From Stutzerimonas chloritidismutans AW-1 (GTDB lineage Bacteria; Pseudomonadota; Gammaproteobacteria; Pseudomonadales; Pseudomonadaceae): DNA of 64,000 nucleotides. The stretch spans positions 62,001 through 126,000 of the forward strand of contig NZ_AOFQ01000062.1 of NCBI RefSeq assembly GCF_000495915.1. The letters run 5' to 3'. The position numbers and the translations under genes were made by a program. Below are positions 1 through 11,308 of the stretch, in pieces (position 1 is the first letter of the stretch; every line of letters begins with the position of its first letter). The notes under the pieces were generated by a model, which worked only from the letters and a program-made list of their open reading frames with translations, searched no databases and was not told where the DNA came from.

Positions 1-499
1 TATCGACCAGATAGCGAGTTCCGGTTTCCACCAGCATCAACTGCACCACGCCGGAATCGACACCAAGGCGATCCAGTGCGCGCTGATCGTTCAGCTCGTC
101 GAAACTGCCGATGCGATCATCAGCCGCGGCAAACCGCAGATACAGCAGATAATGCGCGCCCATTGCCGACGCTTCGGCCATTGCCTCCTCGAGCCCGAGC
201 GGGCCACGGGCTCGACGAACCATTGGGAAGTACTCGACAAACCCGCTGAAGGCCTCTTCGGCCACGACGTTCGGCCGCGGGTATGCGTCTCCGGGCGGCA
301 CGAAATGTCCCTGCGCGATATAGATGAATGAGTCCGGCTGCAGGCGCCAGGAGTTGGAACGACGGGTCTCGCTGTGATCCAGAATTCCGGCATCGCGAAG
401 GTGATAACGGGTACCCTCCGCCATGTCGCTGACCTTCATGCAGCCAGAAAGCATGAGCAATGCAAGCAAGCCAGGCACTGCCAGTAACAGAAATCGCAT
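1..499 (-). CDS. DUF4823 family lipoprotein, 3' end cut by window edge
   Basis: The reading frame starts at the ATG complementary to 497-499 behind a plausible Shine-Dalgarno (AGGTGAG) and stays open to the window edge, giving about 166 residues. The N-terminus is a hydrophobic signal ending in a lipobox, LSGC, with Cys at residue 20, so it should be an acylated envelope lipoprotein. The body (KVSDMAEGTRYHL, then QPDSFIYIAQGHFVPPG) matches my recollection of the Pseudomonas DUF4823 family. No biochemical role is known for the family. It lies just downstream of the radical SAM gene on the same strand, after a gap of about 130 bases, so co-transcription is possible. The start and lipobox are seen directly; the family name is from memory. 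Confidence 0.8.
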   Translation of the reverse strand, partial: MRFLLLAVPGLLALLMLSGCMKVSDMAEGTRYHLRDAGILDHSETRRSNSWRLQPDSFIYIAQGHFVPPGDAYPRPNVVAEEAFSGFVEYFPMVRRARGPLGLEEAMAEASAMGAHYLLYLRFAAADDRIGSFDELNDQRALDRLGVDSGVVQLMLVETGTRYLVD

Positions 500-629
500 G
501 GAACTCACCTCATAGGGCCGGCGACGAAAAACCGACGATTCGACAGCCAATGCAGCATCCACGCCACTTCCAGCACCGAGGCGAGCCGGTTCAGCTGGAT
601 GCTCTCGACTCCCCGCTCGAACGAGGCGG

Positions 630-1535
630 CTAGAGCCCTCGCTGCCACTCCTGACGCAACGGAGCGTTACGCGGGTCCTCGATGGCCTTACGTACCCGAC
701 GCAGCAGGCCCGGTTTATCGACACCCAAAATGCCCTTGAGCACCAGATAATTGGACGCGTGATCGCTGCGAAAAACCGTATCGGTCAGCTGCAGGTCCTC
801 CAGCAACCACTCCAGCTCGCGAAACAGATCGGCCGGCACCAGCGGCTCGAAATCCTCGAAGGTTTGCCGAAAACGCGCTTCACCCTGCGGAAAACTGACC
901 ACCAGCGTAGACAGAAACTCGGGCTGCGCTGCATTCATCAGCCGCGCCGAATTGCGTGCGTGCTGGCGACTCAGTTGGCGACCGCCAAGCCCGTTGAGAA
1001 TCATCACCGAGCGTGCGATGCCCGCCGCTCCCAGCTTATCCAGCGCGCTGAGCGTCGATTCGTAGGTCTCCCCCTTGTTGACCAGCGCCAGCACCTCATC
1101 GTCGCCGGACTCGGCGCCGACATAGGCCATGCCGAGCCCCGCATCCGCCAGTTCCTGCAGCTCGGCAACCGACTTCTTGCGCAGGTTGCGTGGCAGGCAA
1201 TAGCTCGAGACACGTTGAACTTCGGGCAGGCACTGGCGGATCTGTTCAAGGATTCTCAACAGCCGGTGGGTCGGCAACACCAAGGCGTCACCGTCGGCGA
1301 GGAATACGCGTTGCACGATCAACTGCTCGCCGCAACGACGGATCTCGTCGAGCACCTCCGCCTCATCGCGAGCACGAAACTTCTTCTGCGGCGCGGTATA
1401 CATCTCACAGAAGGTACAGCTGTTCCAGGAACAACCATTGGTCACCGGCAGGATCAGCGAATGCGCCTCGCTGGGCGGCCGAAATACCGGCTCGATGTAG
1501 CGGATGGGAAACTCGCTCGCGTTCATTGCGTCCAC
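630..1535 (-). CDS. Radical SAM protein of unknown substrate
   Basis: About 301 residues. A cysteine cluster near residues 35-43, CSWNSCTFC, is the SAM-binding 4Fe-4S motif. The first spacing is four residues rather than the usual three, a variant I recall for proteins of this COG1032-like group (NGCSW..CTFC). Downstream are FLADGDALVLP and VGAESGDDEVL, typical strands of the radical SAM barrel; there is no obvious B12-binding domain. The substrate is unknown. The frame can start at GTG (1535) or at ATG (1526, MNASEF); the ATG has AGG ten bases upstream and may be the true start. It lies 30 bases after the TetR gene on the same strand, so the two may form an operon. Confidence 0.85.
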   Translation of the reverse strand: MDAMNASEFPIRYIEPVFRPPSEAHSLILPVTNGCSWNSCTFCEMYTAPQKKFRARDEAEVLDEIRRCGEQLIVQRVFLADGDALVLPTHRLLRILEQIRQCLPEVQRVSSYCLPRNLRKKSVAELQELADAGLGMAYVGAESGDDEVLALVNKGETYESTLSALDKLGAAGIARSVMILNGLGGRQLSRQHARNSARLMNAAQPEFLSTLVVSFPQGEARFRQTFEDFEPLVPADLFRELEWLLEDLQLTDTVFRSDHASNYLVLKGILGVDKPGLLRRVRKAIEDPRNAPLRQEWQRGL

Positions 1536-1564
1536 GCCTGTTCGATCTTCACGCTGCCGCCGAT

Positions 1565-2185
1565 TCAGTCACGCTTGCGCTTGTTGCCCATGCGTACGCC
1601 GATATCCATGAGGAACTGGAAGAAGCCGTCCTGATCTTCCAGCACGTTGCTCCAGAACGGCGAGTGGTACAGCGCCACCGCACCATGCACCAGCGCCCAG
1701 GCGGCGCAATAGTGGAAATACGGCGGCACGTCTTCCAGCTTGCCTTCGGCAATACGGCCTTTGATCAACTGGGTCAGATGTTCGAAGTTGGAGGCGCGGA
1801 TGCTGTGCAGCTGCTCGACCATTTCCGGCACCTGATTGCCCTTGACCACTTTCTCCTCGAGGCGGTCGAACAGCCGATAGCGCTGCGGGTCGCGCATGCG
1901 GAACTCGAAGTAGGCGCGCGAAAGCGCTTCCTTGTCGCGGTCCAGGTCGGGAGAGTGGAGGATCTGGTTCAGGTCGCGCTCGTAGTCCAGCATCAGCCGC
2001 AGGTAGATTTCGGCCTTGGACTTGAAGTGCTTGTAGATCGTGCCTTTGCCGATACCGACCGCATCGGCAATCATCTCGACAGTAACGCTGTCCTCTCCCT
2101 GGTCGAGAAAAAGCTGCAACGCAGTATCGAGGATTTCCTGTTCGCGGCGACGAAATTCGCGGACCTTACGAGGTTCATTCTGCAT
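1565..2185 (-). CDS. TetR family transcriptional regulator
   Basis: 206 residues starting at MQNEPRKV. The frame extends further upstream, but that extension has no family similarity and would run over the divergent gene. An N-terminal helix-turn-helix at about residues 20-65 (TVEMIADAVGIGKGTIYKHF) is characteristic of TetR. The C-terminal helical domain would bind a small ligand, which I cannot name. It is divergent from the class V aminotransferase gene with a shared gap of about 75 bases, so it may control itself and that neighbour. The same position in P. aeruginosa is also held by a TetR-type regulator (from memory). Confidence 0.9.
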   Translation of the reverse strand: MQNEPRKVREFRRREQEILDTALQLFLDQGEDSVTVEMIADAVGIGKGTIYKHFKSKAEIYLRLMLDYERDLNQILHSPDLDRDKEALSRAYFEFRMRDPQRYRLFDRLEEKVVKGNQVPEMVEQLHSIRASNFEHLTQLIKGRIAEGKLEDVPPYFHYCAAWALVHGAVALYHSPFWSNVLEDQDGFFQFLMDIGVRMGNKRKRD

Positions 2186-2260
2186 AGGAAGGCTGCTTGA
2201 GGTGAAAAACGAGGCAGCCATTATGCCTAACCGGTCATGAAATGCACGGGACATCCAACC

Positions 2261-3394
2261 ATGATTCAAATAAATGACGAATTCCCGCAAATAGTCGGTT
2301 TGCGATATCTGAACCATGCTGCCGTCGCTCCCTGGCCCAGACGGGCGGCTCGGGCCGTGAGCGCCTTTGCCGAGCAGAATGCAACCTTGGGCGCGCGCGA
2401 CTACCCCGAATGGCTCACAGTGGAACGCAGCCTGCGCCAACGCCTGACGAGACTGCTCAACGCGCCGAGCAGTGCCGATGTGGCGCTGGTCAAGAACACC
2501 TCCGAAGCGCTCTCATTCGTCGCCTTCGGGCTGGACTGGAAAAGCGGTGATCAGATCGTGATCAGCGACGAGGAGTTTCCGTCCAATCGGGTGGTCTGGG
2601 AGGCATTGCGGCCGCTCGGCGTGGAAGTCATTCAGGTCAGTCTCAAGGGTGTCGATCCCGAGGCTGACCTCCTTGCAGCGTGTGGTCCACGGGTACGCCT
2701 GATGTCGATCAGCGCCGTGCAATATGCGAGCGGCATGCGGTTGGATCTTCCGCGCGTGGGCGAAGGCTGCGAGCAACGCGGCGTGCTTCTGTGCATCGAT
2801 GCAATCCAGCAATTGGGCGCCCTGCCCTTCGATGTCCAGCAGAACCGTTGCGCCTTCGCCATGGCGGATGGTCACAAGTGGATGCTCGGCCCGGAAGGAC
2901 TCGGTGTTTTCTATTGTCGCAGCGACCTACGCGAGCAACTGAAACTGCACGAGTACGGCTGGCACATGCTGGAGCACGCCGGCGACTACGACCGTAGCGA
3001 CTGGGAGCCCGCACGCAGTGCCAGGCGGTTCGAGTGCGGCAGCCCGAACATGCTGGGGGCAATGGCACTCGAAGCCAGCCTGTCGCTGCTGGAGGAAGTG
3101 GGGATGGAGCAAGTCGCCAGATCGCTGGACGAGCGAATCGAATGGCTGACTCACGGAATCAGCAACCTGAAAGGAGTAGAAACCCTCTCGCCAGGCCAAG
3201 CGGAGAGACGCTCCGGCATCGTCACGTTCCGCCTCGACGGCTGGCCCAATGCCGCTCTGTTCGAGCGACTCAAGACTGAACAGGTGGTGTGTGCACAACG
3301 CGGCGGCGGCATTCGCTTCTCGCCACATTTCTACACGCCGGAGCACGTCATAGACGAAACGCTAGGCCTTTTGCATGACCTGGCTGCGCACTGA
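2261..3394 (+). CDS. Class V aminotransferase (PLP-dependent, cysteine desulfurase-like)
   Basis: 377 residues. It has the fold-type I layout of cysteine desulfurases and isopenicillin-N-epimerase-like enzymes: NHAAVAPWP near residue 20, a phosphate-binding VKNTSEALS, CIDAIQQLGALPFD carrying the PLP-contacting Asp, and ADGHKWMLGPEG with the Schiff-base lysine at about residue 212. No catalytic cysteine loop typical of IscS is evident, so the reaction is uncertain. I chose the ATG at 2261, which has GGGA ten bases upstream and fits the family N-terminus; an ATG at 2237 in the same frame lacks a good ribosome site. It is divergent from the TetR gene, its possible regulator. Confidence 0.85.
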   Translation: MIQINDEFPQIVGLRYLNHAAVAPWPRRAARAVSAFAEQNATLGARDYPEWLTVERSLRQRLTRLLNAPSSADVALVKNTSEALSFVAFGLDWKSGDQIVISDEEFPSNRVVWEALRPLGVEVIQVSLKGVDPEADLLAACGPRVRLMSISAVQYASGMRLDLPRVGEGCEQRGVLLCIDAIQQLGALPFDVQQNRCAFAMADGHKWMLGPEGLGVFYCRSDLREQLKLHEYGWHMLEHAGDYDRSDWEPARSARRFECGSPNMLGAMALEASLSLLEEVGMEQVARSLDERIEWLTHGISNLKGVETLSPGQAERRSGIVTFRLDGWPNAALFERLKTEQVVCAQRGGGIRFSPHFYTPEHVIDETLGLLHDLAAH

Positions 3395-3485
3395 AGGCGA
3401 TCAGCCAGCGAGACTTGTATTCCAAATGCGTTTAAAAATCAGGGAAATCCGCCGGCAAACCCACGGAGCAGCGTTAATACTTGAG

Positions 3486-3594
3486 TAACTGGCCGGGCAA
3501 TCCCCCCACTGCCCAGCCAGATGAGGTCGCTAGGATTGCGATTTCATACTCCTAATGGTCTTGGCCCGGCTTCCCTGGAAACCGGGTTTTTTTT
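3486..3594 (+). ncRNA. rgsA: Small RNA RgsA (P16) candidate
   Basis: The segment folds into three hairpins. Hairpin 1 (3489-3520) is CTGGC-C-GGGCA paired with TGCCC-A-GCCAG around a loop holding six C residues. Hairpin 2 (3521-3547) is a 10-bp stem with loop TAGGATT and starts on the next base. After a single-stranded linker (3548-3564) comes an intrinsic terminator with eight Ts. TAATACTT at 3475-3482 is a fair sigma-S type -10 box just upstream. In P. aeruginosa the RpoS-dependent, Hfq-binding RNA RgsA lies between PA2958 and tatD; here the RNA lies after the equivalent flanking genes and before tatD, with aroP in between. Structure and position are seen; the name rests on synteny from memory. 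Confidence 0.75.
3565..3594 (+). terminator. Intrinsic terminator of the RgsA candidate
   Basis: The stem CCCGG-C-TTCC pairs with GGAA-A-CCGGG (3565-3586) around a two-base loop, followed by eight Ts. It faces the plus strand and ends the small RNA; on the minus strand there is no T tract, so it does not serve aroP. Confidence 0.9.
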
Positions 3595-3598
3595 GCTC

Positions 3599-4996
3599 TC
3601 AGGTCTGGGGCTGCGCCAGCAAACGAGTCCGCAATCGGTAGCACAGCCAGAGAAACCCGACCCAGACCGGAATCGCGAACACCGACATGCGGATGCCGGG
3701 TAGCCACAGCATGATGATCAGGATCCCGCTGACAAAGGCCAGGCACAGGTAATTGCTCAGCGGGAACCAGAACGCCTTGAAGCTCGGCTCAACGCCCTGG
3801 CGCTGCATGGCACGACGAAATTTCAGGTGCGCAAGGCTGATCATCGCCCAGTTGATTACCAGCGCAGCCACCGCAAGGGACATCAGCAGTTCGAGCGCGC
3901 CCTGCGGAAACAGGTAGTTCACCGCCACGCAGAGCAGGGTTACCAGGGCCGACACGCCCACCGCTAGCACCGGGACACCGCGGGCATTGATCTTCATCAG
4001 GCTGCGCGGCGCATCGCCCTGCTCTGCCAGGCCGTACAGCATGCGGCTGTTGCAATACACGCCGCTGTTGTAGACCGAAAGCGCAGCCGTCAGCACGACG
4101 AAGTTCAGCAGATGCGCCGCCGCATCGCTGCCGATCAGCGAAAATATCTGCACGAAGGGGCTGCCGCTGTAGGGGTCGCCCGCGGAGCCCAGCGTCTGCA
4201 ACAGCGCGTCCCAGGGATACAGCGCCAGCAGCACCGTCAGCGCGCCTATGTAGAAGATCAGAATGCGATAGACGACCTGATTGATCGCCTTGGGAATCAC
4301 GGTTTTTGGCTCCGCCGCTTCTGCCGCCGTGATGCCGACCAGCTCCAGTCCACCGAAGGAGAACATGATGATCGCCAGCGCCAGCAGCATGCCACTGAAG
4401 CCGTTAGGGAAGAAGCCACCGTGCGTCCACAGGTTGCTGATGCTTGCCTGCTCGCCCCCCTCGCCACTGACCAGCAGGAAAAGCCCGAGCAGGATCATGC
4501 CGACGATGGCGGCGACCTTGACGATGGCAAACCAGAACTCGGCCTCACCGAAAGCCTTGACGTTGCTGAGATTGATCAGATTGATCAGCACGAAGAACGC
4601 AGCGGCTGTGGCCCAGGCGGGAATATCAGCCCACCAGAACTGTACGTACTTGCCGACCGCCGTCAGCTCGGCCATGCCCACCAGGACGTACAGCACCCAG
4701 TAGTTCCAGCCGGAAAGGAACCCCGCATAACCGCCGCCATATTTGTGTGCGAAATGGCTGAACGACCCTGCGACCGGCTCCTCGACGATCATCTCCCCCA
4801 GCTGGCGCATGATCAGAAAAGCGATGAAGCCACCGATCGCATAACCCAGGATCATCGACGGGCCGGCACTTCTCAGAACTCCGGCCGAGCCCAGGAACAG
4901 TCCCGTTCCAATCGCTCCGCCCAGGGCGATCAGCTGGATATGGCGATTCTTCAGACCGCGCTGGAGCGGTCCGGTGTGCAGCGTTTCAGCGGTCAT
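3599..4996 (-). CDS. aroP: Aromatic amino acid permease, AroP type
   Basis: 465 residues with about 12 hydrophobic segments: an inner-membrane amino acid/proton symporter of the APC superfamily, AAT subfamily. The N-terminal LKNRHIQLIALGGAIGTGLF, then GYAIGGFIAFLIMRQLGEM and SFGGLELVGITAAEA, match E. coli AroP/PheP almost word for word, so phenylalanine, tyrosine and tryptophan are the likely substrates; the exact preference cannot be read from sequence. It stands as a single gene between the RgsA candidate and the terminator after tatD. In P. aeruginosa an aroP paralogue sits between nqrA and gap, which are also in this window but lack it here (memory-based comparison). Confidence 0.88.
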   Translation of the reverse strand: MTAETLHTGPLQRGLKNRHIQLIALGGAIGTGLFLGSAGVLRSAGPSMILGYAIGGFIAFLIMRQLGEMIVEEPVAGSFSHFAHKYGGGYAGFLSGWNYWVLYVLVGMAELTAVGKYVQFWWADIPAWATAAAFFVLINLINLSNVKAFGEAEFWFAIVKVAAIVGMILLGLFLLVSGEGGEQASISNLWTHGGFFPNGFSGMLLALAIIMFSFGGLELVGITAAEAAEPKTVIPKAINQVVYRILIFYIGALTVLLALYPWDALLQTLGSAGDPYSGSPFVQIFSLIGSDAAAHLLNFVVLTAALSVYNSGVYCNSRMLYGLAEQGDAPRSLMKINARGVPVLAVGVSALVTLLCVAVNYLFPQGALELLMSLAVAALVINWAMISLAHLKFRRAMQRQGVEPSFKAFWFPLSNYLCLAFVSGILIIMLWLPGIRMSVFAIPVWVGFLWLCYRLRTRLLAQPQT

Positions 4997-5024
4997 ACGC
5001 CACCTTGTGGATCTTCAGGGCAAG

Positions 5025-5046
5025 AAAAACGCCGCTCGTGACGGCG
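5025..5046 (-). terminator. Intrinsic terminator after tatD
   Basis: On the minus strand CGCCG-TCACGAG-CGGCG is followed by TTTTT-CTT. It lies about 60 bases past the tatD stop and separates the pilZ-tatD transcript from aroP. Confidence 0.75.
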
Positions 5047-5104
5047 AGAAGGAAGGCAGCGCACCGGACGTGCTGGAAAGCATCAATCCTGCGCGGCGGC
5101 GACG

Positions 5105-5890
5105 TCAGCTGCGCACCCTGGCCAGCGGGAACAATGTCTTGAAGTTGGCAGTGGTTTGCTCAGCCAGCGCCTCGAATGGAACGCCACGCAACTCCGCAAC
5201 AAACTCGGCGACCTCCCGCACATACTGCGGCAGGTTGGCTTTGCCACGGTGGGGAACCGGCGCCAGATACGGCGAATCGGTTTCGACCAGCAAGCGATCA
5301 GCCGGCACTCTGCGGGCCACATCGCGCAGCGCATCGGCATTTCGGAACGTGACGATCCCCGACAGCGAGATATAGAAACCGAGATCAAGCGCAGCCTTGG
5401 CCATGTCCCAGTCCTCGGTAAAGCAATGCAATACACCCGCCTGCGGCAGCGCCGCTTCACGCAGCAGATCCAGCGTATCGGCGCGGGCAGCCCGGGTGTG
5501 CACGATGACCGGTTTGCCGGTCAGCCTGGCTGCTTCAAGATGCAGCCGGAAGGACTGCTGCTGCATCTGCGCAGCTTCGGGCTCGTAGTGGTAATCCAGA
5601 CCGGTTTCACCAATGGCAACCACATGCGGGTGCTGGAGCTCGCCAAGCAACCAGTCCAGCACCGGCTGGCTCGCCGGCTCGAGATCCAGAGGATGAACAC
5701 CGATCGAGCAATCCACGTCGGCATAGCGCTCGGACAGCGATCTGACCGCCGCTGCGTTGTCGGCGCTAACGCCGATGCAGAGGAAATGCCCGACACCGCG
5801 CGAGCGCGCAGCGTCCAACGCGGCATCCAGTGAACCGTCATGTGCGGTCAGGTCGAGTCGGTCAAGGTGACAGTGGGAATCTACCAGCAT
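5105..5890 (-). CDS. tatD: TatD family metal-dependent deoxyribonuclease
   Basis: 261 residues from the ATG at 5890; a GTG nine bases upstream is in frame but less likely. The first residues MLVDSHCHLD carry the HxH metal ligands of the amidohydrolase-like barrel. Further motifs are AIGETGLDYH with the metal-bridging Glu, VIVHTRAA, VLHCFTE, and TDSPYLAPVPHRGK with the last Asp ligand. TatD proteins are two-metal 3'-5' exonucleases acting on DNA and RNA ends, linked to repair. It is the last gene of the pilZ-tatD end of the cluster and is followed by a terminator. Confidence 0.93.
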   Translation of the reverse strand: MLVDSHCHLDRLDLTAHDGSLDAALDAARSRGVGHFLCIGVSADNAAAVRSLSERYADVDCSIGVHPLDLEPASQPVLDWLLGELQHPHVVAIGETGLDYHYEPEAAQMQQQSFRLHLEAARLTGKPVIVHTRAARADTLDLLREAALPQAGVLHCFTEDWDMAKAALDLGFYISLSGIVTFRNADALRDVARRVPADRLLVETDSPYLAPVPHRGKANLPQYVREVAEFVAELRGVPFEALAEQTTANFKTLFPLARVRS

Positions 5891-6009
5891 GAAATGCACT
5901 ACTTGCTATCGCGAAAAAGGGGCGATTGTAGAGCAAATGGCCGGTTGTCAGGAAAGGCCAACGAAAACCCTGCCGTCTGGCGAGGGATGGCGTTCAGTGA
6001 CTCAGAGCG

Positions 6010-6366
6010 TTACATCGTGTGGGTCGGACGGTCGGATTTGAGCGCACCGGCCAGATAGGTTTCGATCTTGTTGCGTGCAGTACTGTCGCCTTCGTTGAAC
6101 TGCACGCCAATTCCCGCGGCGCGACTGCCCTGGGCACCCTTTGGGGTGATCCAGACGACCTTGCCGGCGACGGGAATCTTTTCCGGCTCGTCCATCAGGT
6201 TGAGCAGCATGAACACTTCGTCGCCAAGCTTGTAGCTCTTGTTGGTCGGGATGAACAGACCTCCATGCTTGATGAAGGGCATGAACGCGGCGTAGAGCAC
6301 CGACTTGTCCTTGATGGTCAGGGACAGAATGCCATTACGCGGACCAAGATTTGCTGGCAGGCTCAT
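6010..6366 (-). CDS. pilZ: Type IV pilus assembly protein PilZ
   Basis: 118 residues, the size of canonical PilZ, with a sequence (MSLPANLGPRNGILSLTIKD, then AAGIGVQF) typical of the Pseudomonas protein. This founder of the PilZ family lacks the N-terminal RxxxR arginines and does not bind cyclic di-GMP. It is a cytoplasmic factor needed for type IV pilus assembly and interacts with the assembly ATPase PilB and with FimX-type proteins. Its place between holB and tatD is conserved in Pseudomonas. Type IV pili also serve DNA uptake, which fits comEC further along. Confidence 0.95.
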   Translation of the reverse strand: MSLPANLGPRNGILSLTIKDKSVLYAAFMPFIKHGGLFIPTNKSYKLGDEVFMLLNLMDEPEKIPVAGKVVWITPKGAQGSRAAGIGVQFNEGDSTARNKIETYLAGALKSDRPTHTM

Positions 6367-6397
6367 GCGGTGTTCCTAACGAAAATTCCAGTCGATT

Positions 6398-9072
<2,675 letters not shown>

Positions 9073-9076
<4 letters not shown>

Positions 9077-9894
9077 GAATCACTCAACAGGTCGGCGACA
9101 ACGGACTGCAGTTTACGGGTCAGCGGACCGACGGGCCAGACGCACTCGGCCAAAGCTGTCACGGGCCAGATGCCGTAAAGGCTGTTGCAGAGGAATACCT
9201 CATCGGCCTGCACAAGCTCGGCATAGCTGATGTCGTCGATCACGACCGGGAGCCCGTGCTGTGCTGCGCGCGCAATGATCTCCGCACGCATGACCCCAGC
9301 GACTCCGCAACGAGTCAGCGGCGCGGTACGCAGTTTGCCGGCTTCCACGATGAACAGATTGCTGAAAACGCCCTCCACCACCCGGCCGGACATATCGCGC
9401 ATCAACCCTTCCGCGTAGACCGGATCATGCCACTCGGCACGCGCCAACACCTGTTCCAGGCGATTCAGATGCTTGATGCCGGCGAGTCGCGGTTGCTCGG
9501 CAAGCCGGGTCTCGCACGGAAATAGCCTGATGCCGGTTTCAGCATGCTGTGGCGGATAAGCTGGAGAGGACGAGCCTAACAGCAGACGCTGCGGCTGACA
9601 CGGCTGTGGCGTTGCATAACCACGCTGTCCGGCGCCACGCGTGACGATGAGCTTGGCGACGCCCTGCCCCAGTGCCCGGCAGAAGCGCATCAGCTCATTG
9701 CGCAGCAGATTTGCATCAACGGGAATGGCAAGGCGCTCACAGCCATCTTGCAGCCGCTGCAGATGGCGTTCAACCAACCGCGCCTGGCCACCTGCGACGC
9801 GAATAGTCTCGAACAGCCCATCGCCGTAGGCCAGTCCTCGATCATGAATGGGCAGCCCATCACAGGGCTCCCCGTTCAGCCAGCTCAATGTCAC
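9073..9894 (-). CDS. pabC: Aminodeoxychorismate lyase
   Basis: 273 residues, fold-type IV PLP enzyme. It converts 4-amino-4-deoxychorismate to p-aminobenzoate plus pyruvate in folate synthesis. The motifs are [17 protein letters not shown] near residue 20, [13 protein letters not shown] with the PLP lysine at about residue 140, and GVFSNLFIV. It could be confused with D-amino-acid or branched-chain aminotransferases, but its length and its place between fabF and mltG settle the call. It overlaps fabF and mltG by 4 bases each, so it is translationally coupled in the cluster. Confidence 0.93.
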
Positions 9895-11135
9895 TCGGCG
9901 AACCGGCGGAATACCAGCGAACCGTTGGTTCCGCCAAAACCGAACGAGTTGGACACCGCCACTTCGATCGGTCGGGGCTTGGCCTCGTGCGGAACGAAAT
10001 CGAGGTCGCAGCCTTCATCCGGCTCATGCAGATTGATGGTCGGCGGCGCGACCTGATCACGAATAGCCAGAACACTGAAGATCGCTTCCACCGCACCGGC
10101 AGCACCCAGCAGGTGGCCGACCATGGATTTGGTGGAACTGACCGACAGCTCATAGGCGTGATCACCAAATACGCTGCGAATAGCAGCAGCCTCGGCCTTG
10201 TCACCTGCGGGAGTCGAGGTGCCGTGTGCATTGATGTAATGCACCTGATCGACATTCAACTGGGAGTCCTTCAGCGCATTGCGGATGCAGCGCGCAGCAC
10301 CGGCGCCGTCGTCGGGCGGCGAGGTCATGTGGTACGCATCGGCGCTCATGCCGAAACCGATCAGTTCGGCGTAGATGTGCGCCCCCCGGGCTTTGGCATG
10401 CTCCAGCTCCTCCAGCACCAGCGCACCGGCACCATCGGAGAGGACGAAACCGTCGCGCCCCTTGTCCCAGGGCCGGCTCGCAGCCGCCGGGTCATCGTTG
10501 CGGGTGGACAGTGCGCGTGCTGCCGCAAAGCCTCCGATACCAAGCCCACTGGCAGCCATCTCGGAACCGCCGGCCACCATGACATCCGCCTCGCCATAGG
10601 CAATGTTACGGGCGGCCATGCCAATGCAGTGGGTGCCCGTGGTACAGGCGGTAGCGATCGCATAGTTGGGGCCCTGCAATCCCAGATGGATCGACAGGAA
10701 ACCAGACACCATGTTGATGATGGAGCCCGGCACGAAGAAGGGAGATATACGCCGCGGACCTTGCTCGATAAGTGCCTTGCAGCTGTTTTCGATATTGGTC
10801 AGGCCGCCGATACCGGACCCCATCGCGACGCCGATGCGCTCCCGATTGGCGTCAGTGACCTCCAGCCCGGAATCACGCACCGCCTGGAAACTCGCGGCAA
10901 GGCCGTACTGAATGAAGAGGTCGAGCTTGCGTGCCTCTTTTGCCGGCAGATACTGCTCGACATCGAAGCTTTTGATCGACCCGCCAAAACGAGTGGAATA
11001 GGCAGAAAGATCCATGTGCTCGATCAGGCCGATACCACTGCGGCCGGCGAGAATTCCCTGCCAGCTGCTTGGCACATCGTTACCCAGTGGCGATAGCATG
11101 CCCATCCCGGTGACTACGACGCGTCTACGCGACAC
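9891..11135 (-). CDS. fabF: 3-oxoacyl-ACP synthase II
   Basis: 414 residues from a GTG start ([17 protein letters not shown] follows) behind AGGAG; the frame is open further upstream but without family similarity. It condenses malonyl-ACP with acyl-ACP in the elongation cycle and is the temperature-responsive C16:1 to C18:1 step in E. coli. The Cys-His-His triad is visible: [23 protein letters not shown] and [11 protein letters not shown]. It lies 170 bases after acpP, with a terminator between, and overlaps pabC by 4 bases. Confidence 0.97.
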   Translation of the reverse strand: MSRRRVVVTGMGMLSPLGNDVPSSWQGILAGRSGIGLIEHMDLSAYSTRFGGSIKSFDVEQYLPAKEARKLDLFIQYGLAASFQAVRDSGLEVTDANRERIGVAMGSGIGGLTNIENSCKALIEQGPRRISPFFVPGSIINMVSGFLSIHLGLQGPNYAIATACTTGTHCIGMAARNIAYGEADVMVAGGSEMAASGLGIGGFAAARALSTRNDDPAAASRPWDKGRDGFVLSDGAGALVLEELEHAKARGAHIYAELIGFGMSADAYHMTSPPDDGAGAARCIRNALKDSQLNVDQVHYINAHGTSTPAGDKAEAAAIRSVFGDHAYELSVSSTKSMVGHLLGAAGAVEAIFSVLAIRDQVAPPTINLHEPDEGCDLDFVPHEAKPRPIEVAVSNSFGFGGTNGSLVFRRFAE

Positions 11136-11241
11136 AGCGATTACTCCTATACCTAAACGTACTTGGCTCGGTTCCCGCCAAGACAGGAACCATCCCCGGT
11201 TGGGTGCAATGGAGCCCCCGCGACCTGGATGAATCCCTCTC

Positions 11242-11281
11242 AAAGAAAAGCCGCACTACCTCGTTCAAAGGCAGTGCGGCT
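11242..11281 (-). terminator. Intrinsic terminator between acpP and fabF
   Basis: On the minus strand AGCCGCACT pairs with AGTGCGGCT (plus positions 11249-11257 and 11273-11281), followed by TTTTCTTT. It lies some 28 bases past the acpP stop. Partial read-through here would explain how acpP can be made in large excess over fabF and the genes behind it. Confidence 0.85.
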
Positions 11282-11308
11282 GTTCCTGTTTCTGAAGCAG
11301 ATTACAAC

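Noticed and set aside
505-648. 47-codon GTG frame (minus strand) between the radical SAM gene and the lipoprotein gene
   Set aside because: No spaced ribosome site, overlaps the radical SAM end, no similarity. It looks slightly protein-like but cannot be supported.
3486-3594. Claiming the small RNA as undescribed
   Set aside because: Position next to the tatD side of the TetR locus fits the known RgsA; only its details here may be new.
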